This document shows, one piece after another, positions 13,186-14,340 of a stretch of 14,340 bases of DNA. This DNA comes from Gemmatimonadota bacterium (lineage in GTDB: Bacteria; Latescibacterota; UBA2968; UBA8231). The stretch is taken from the NCBI GenBank assembly GCA_026706505.1, contig JAPOYQ010000013.1:1-14340 (forward strand). The letters are read 5' to 3'. Each line of letters begins with the position of its first letter. Position 1 is the stretch's first letter. The notes under the pieces are model-generated. The model saw only the letters and a list, made by a program, of their open reading frames with translations, had not been told where the DNA came from and did not search any database. The position numbers and the translations under genes are program-made.

Positions 13186-13419
13186 ATGCATTTTGAAATT
13201 ATAGGCGCGATTGAGGCTATCGAAACAATTGCCGTAGGTGGGCACATCCGTGAAATCATGCGGCTCCGTAGGCAATATGGGGTTGGCCGATGGCGGAAAC
13301 TCAAAGGTATCGCCCGCGTTCGCCTGAGCAATGGAAGCATCCGCCGAGCAGAGATTCATTGGTACGAGGCGCATGGAATTGGCCGCAGAAAGATGAAGAT
13401 CAAACGATTTCTGGAGTGA
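13186..13419 (+). CDS. Small basic conserved-looking protein, unknown function
   Basis: 77 residues, strongly basic (18 Lys/Arg against 7 Glu, no Asp). It begins MHFEIIGAIEAIETIAVG, carries GRWRKLKGIARVRL (34-47) and ends with an EIHWYEAHGIG stretch (56-66) before a Lys/Arg-rich tail. No signal peptide or membrane segment. I have the impression of similar small proteins in other phyla, including cyanobacteria, but cannot name a family. The start is supported by the TATAAT box 5 nt upstream. The next gene starts 5 nt after its stop and encodes an acidic protein of equal size, so they probably form a two-gene unit. A nucleic-acid-binding or toxin-like role would fit the charge, but this is inference. 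Confidence 0.8.
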   Translation: MHFEIIGAIEAIETIAVGGHIREIMRLRRQYGVGRWRKLKGIARVRLSNGSIRRAEIHWYEAHGIGRRKMKIKRFLE

Positions 13420-13424
13420 CTACC

Positions 13425-13655
13425 ATGAAAGAGAATCCATTAGAATCTCAATTCGCTTTGTGTATCGAGAACAGCGAGTGCGAGGATTTGGAAAAGCGGA
13501 AAATCTACCAGATTTTGCCTGATGCAGAAGCGGCCCAAGAGGGGTATTTGAGGGTCGTAGATGAATCGAGGGAAGACTACTTATACCCCGAAGCTTATTT
13601 CATCCTCGTCGAACTACCTCGCAAAGCCCAAGAAGCACTGGCAGCGACAACTTAA
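13425..13655 (+). CDS. Small acidic partner protein, unknown function
   Basis: 76 residues, strongly acidic (17 Asp/Glu against 8 Lys/Arg). Key stretches are RKIYQILPDAEAAQEGYLRV (24-43) and VDESREDYLYPEAYFILVEL (43-62), which look like a conserved small fold with several aromatic residues. Start set by GGAG (13413-13416) 8 nt before the ATG; an in-frame ORF reading upstream from 13290 overlaps the previous gene and is rejected. The ribosome site lies in the end of the preceding gene, so the pair is co-translated. I do not recognise a named family; the opposite charges suggest the two proteins bind each other. Confidence 0.8.
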   Translation: MKENPLESQFALCIENSECEDLEKRKIYQILPDAEAAQEGYLRVVDESREDYLYPEAYFILVELPRKAQEALAATT

Positions 13656-13671
13656 GTCTAAAAACTAAATT
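13644..13671 (+). promoter_or_regulatory. Weak candidate promoter before the CoA-transferase gene
   Basis: GCGACA (13644-13649), 16-bp spacer, TAAATT (13666-13671), 8 nt before the ATG at 13680. Four matches in each hexamer. No Shine-Dalgarno sequence precedes that ATG, so a leaderless start would again fit, but the gene may simply be read through from the small pair. Confidence 0.25.
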
Positions 13672-13679
13672 CAATACCC

Positions 13680-14340
13680 ATGCCCGCACTCGACGGCATC
13701 CGCGTCCTCGACTTTACCCAAGTGATCTTCGGCCCAGCCGCCACCCAAGTTTTGGCCGAGCACGGTGCCGAAGTCATCAAGATAGAGCGTCCCGGAGGCG
13801 ACCTAGCCCGCGCCTTCGGGCCGTGGGTAAAGGAGCAAAGTTTGCCCTTTGCCAGCTTCAACCGCTCCAAGAAAAGCGTGGTCCTCGACCTCAAAAAGCC
13901 CGAGGGGTTGAGCGTTATCCACCGCCTGTTAGAAACCACGGACGTGCTGGTACACAATTTTCGCTCCGGCTCTGTCATGGCCAAGTTGGGGCTAGATTAC
14001 GCTACACTGAGGGAGCCATACCCACGGCTCATCTACGCCGTTGGCTCGGGTTATGGTTCGCAAGGCCCGTACAGCGAGCGCAACAAGGGCGGCCACGAGT
14101 CCATGGCCCAAGCGCTGAGCGGCGTGGCGGACCGCTTTGTCGGTCCCTACGGCACGCCCCAGCGCCTGCCCTATACGGTTGCCGATTTCAACGGCGGCAT
14201 GTTGCTGGCGCAGGGCATTCTCCTCGCGCTGTTGGCCCGCGAGCGCACTGGCACCGGGCACTACGTGGAAACCTCGCTCCTCGACGGCATGATGAGTATG
14301 CAGGCTTGGGCGACGCCCAAAATCCTCAACCTCGGCGACC
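13680..14340 (+). CDS. CaiB/BaiF (class III) CoA-transferase, partial
   Basis: 220 codons visible; the gene runs off the right edge (family length is about 380-420). I translated it by hand from the ATG at 13680. Seen: MPALDGIRVLDFTQVIFGPA (1-20), the usual opening with the CoA-adenine loop; IKIERPGGDLAR (33-44); FNRSKKSVVLDLK (60-72); VHNFRSG (91-97); the catalytic Asp169 in VADFNGGMLLAQG (167-179), aligned with Asp169 of formyl-CoA transferase; and RTGTGHYVETSLLDGM (189-204). Members move CoA between carboxylic acids, passing through an Asp-CoA anhydride. It begins 24 bp after the acidic small gene and diverges from the PhyH-SDR operon; it may activate an acid made by that pathway (inference). 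Confidence 0.93.
   Translation, partial: MPALDGIRVLDFTQVIFGPAATQVLAEHGAEVIKIERPGGDLARAFGPWVKEQSLPFASFNRSKKSVVLDLKKPEGLSVIHRLLETTDVLVHNFRSGSVMAKLGLDYATLREPYPRLIYAVGSGYGSQGPYSERNKGGHESMAQALSGVADRFVGPYGTPQRLPYTVADFNGGMLLAQGILLALLARERTGTGHYVETSLLDGMMSMQAWATPKILNLGD

Noticed and set aside
13096..13374. 92-residue minus-strand open frame opposite the small basic gene
   Set aside because: The plus-strand frame has a consensus promoter and a co-translated partner; the minus-strand frame has neither and covers the promoters.

Overview
The window is bacterial chromosome with moderately high G+C genes (58% in a sampled stretch of the inositol-phosphate synthase gene), dense packing, overlapping start/stop codons and no RNA genes, phage genes or transposases. 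The mixture suggests an uncultured, environmental lineage: a Bacteroidetes-like myo-inositol-1-phosphate synthase and Dus enzyme, a Bacteroidetes-style two-component-regulator propeller, and a catabolic operon with two phytanoyl-CoA-dioxygenase-type (PhyH) enzymes, a mandelate-racemase-type enzyme and an SDR. Poribacteria/Latescibacteria-like groups would fit, but this is an inference from gene content, not a placement.

Layout. (1) 1-1534, minus strand: cell-envelope isoprenoid/phospholipid genes uppS then cdsA (cut by the left edge). (2) 1731-3633, plus strand: a compact operon of 5-formyltetrahydrofolate cyclo-ligase, a NIPSNAP-family protein and a tRNA-dihydrouridine synthase, driven by a near-consensus sigma70 promoter that lies directly on the first start codon. 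(3) 3798-5111, plus: myo-inositol-1-phosphate synthase. (4) 5108-9077: a distinct module of lower G+C on the minus strand. It has a very AT-rich control region with several palindromes, a small exported Ig-like protein, and a 1062-residue regulator. The regulator joins 14 propeller blades and a Y_Y_Y domain directly to an NtrC-type AAA+ domain and a Fis helix-turn-helix, with no membrane segment and without the sigma54-contacting GAFTGA motif. A 14-bp direct repeat lies exactly at both edges of the module, so it may be an insertion between two formerly adjacent convergent genes. (5) 9079-13078, minus: a five-gene catabolic operon (PhyH, PhyH, VOC, enolase-superfamily dehydratase/racemase, SDR). 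(6) 13186-14340, plus: two tiny genes with opposite charge and an operator-like palindrome over their promoter, followed by a class III CoA-transferase cut by the right edge.

How the genes fit together. UppS and CdsA supply undecaprenyl-diphosphate and CDP-diacylglycerol. The synthase at 3798 supplies inositol phosphate, which could meet CDP-diacylglycerol in inositol lipids (inference). The 9079-13078 operon looks like oxidation, dehydration and redox processing of a small hydroxylated carbon compound. Its substrate cannot be read from sequence, and no transporter is in the window. The regulator at 5108-8296 is the most unusual item: it looks like the sensor half of a Bacteroidetes hybrid two-component system moved into the cytoplasm and wired to an AAA+ activator that probably does not use sigma54.

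Limits: all family calls come from reading motifs, without database searches. Promoters, operators and the insertion hypothesis are pattern-based.
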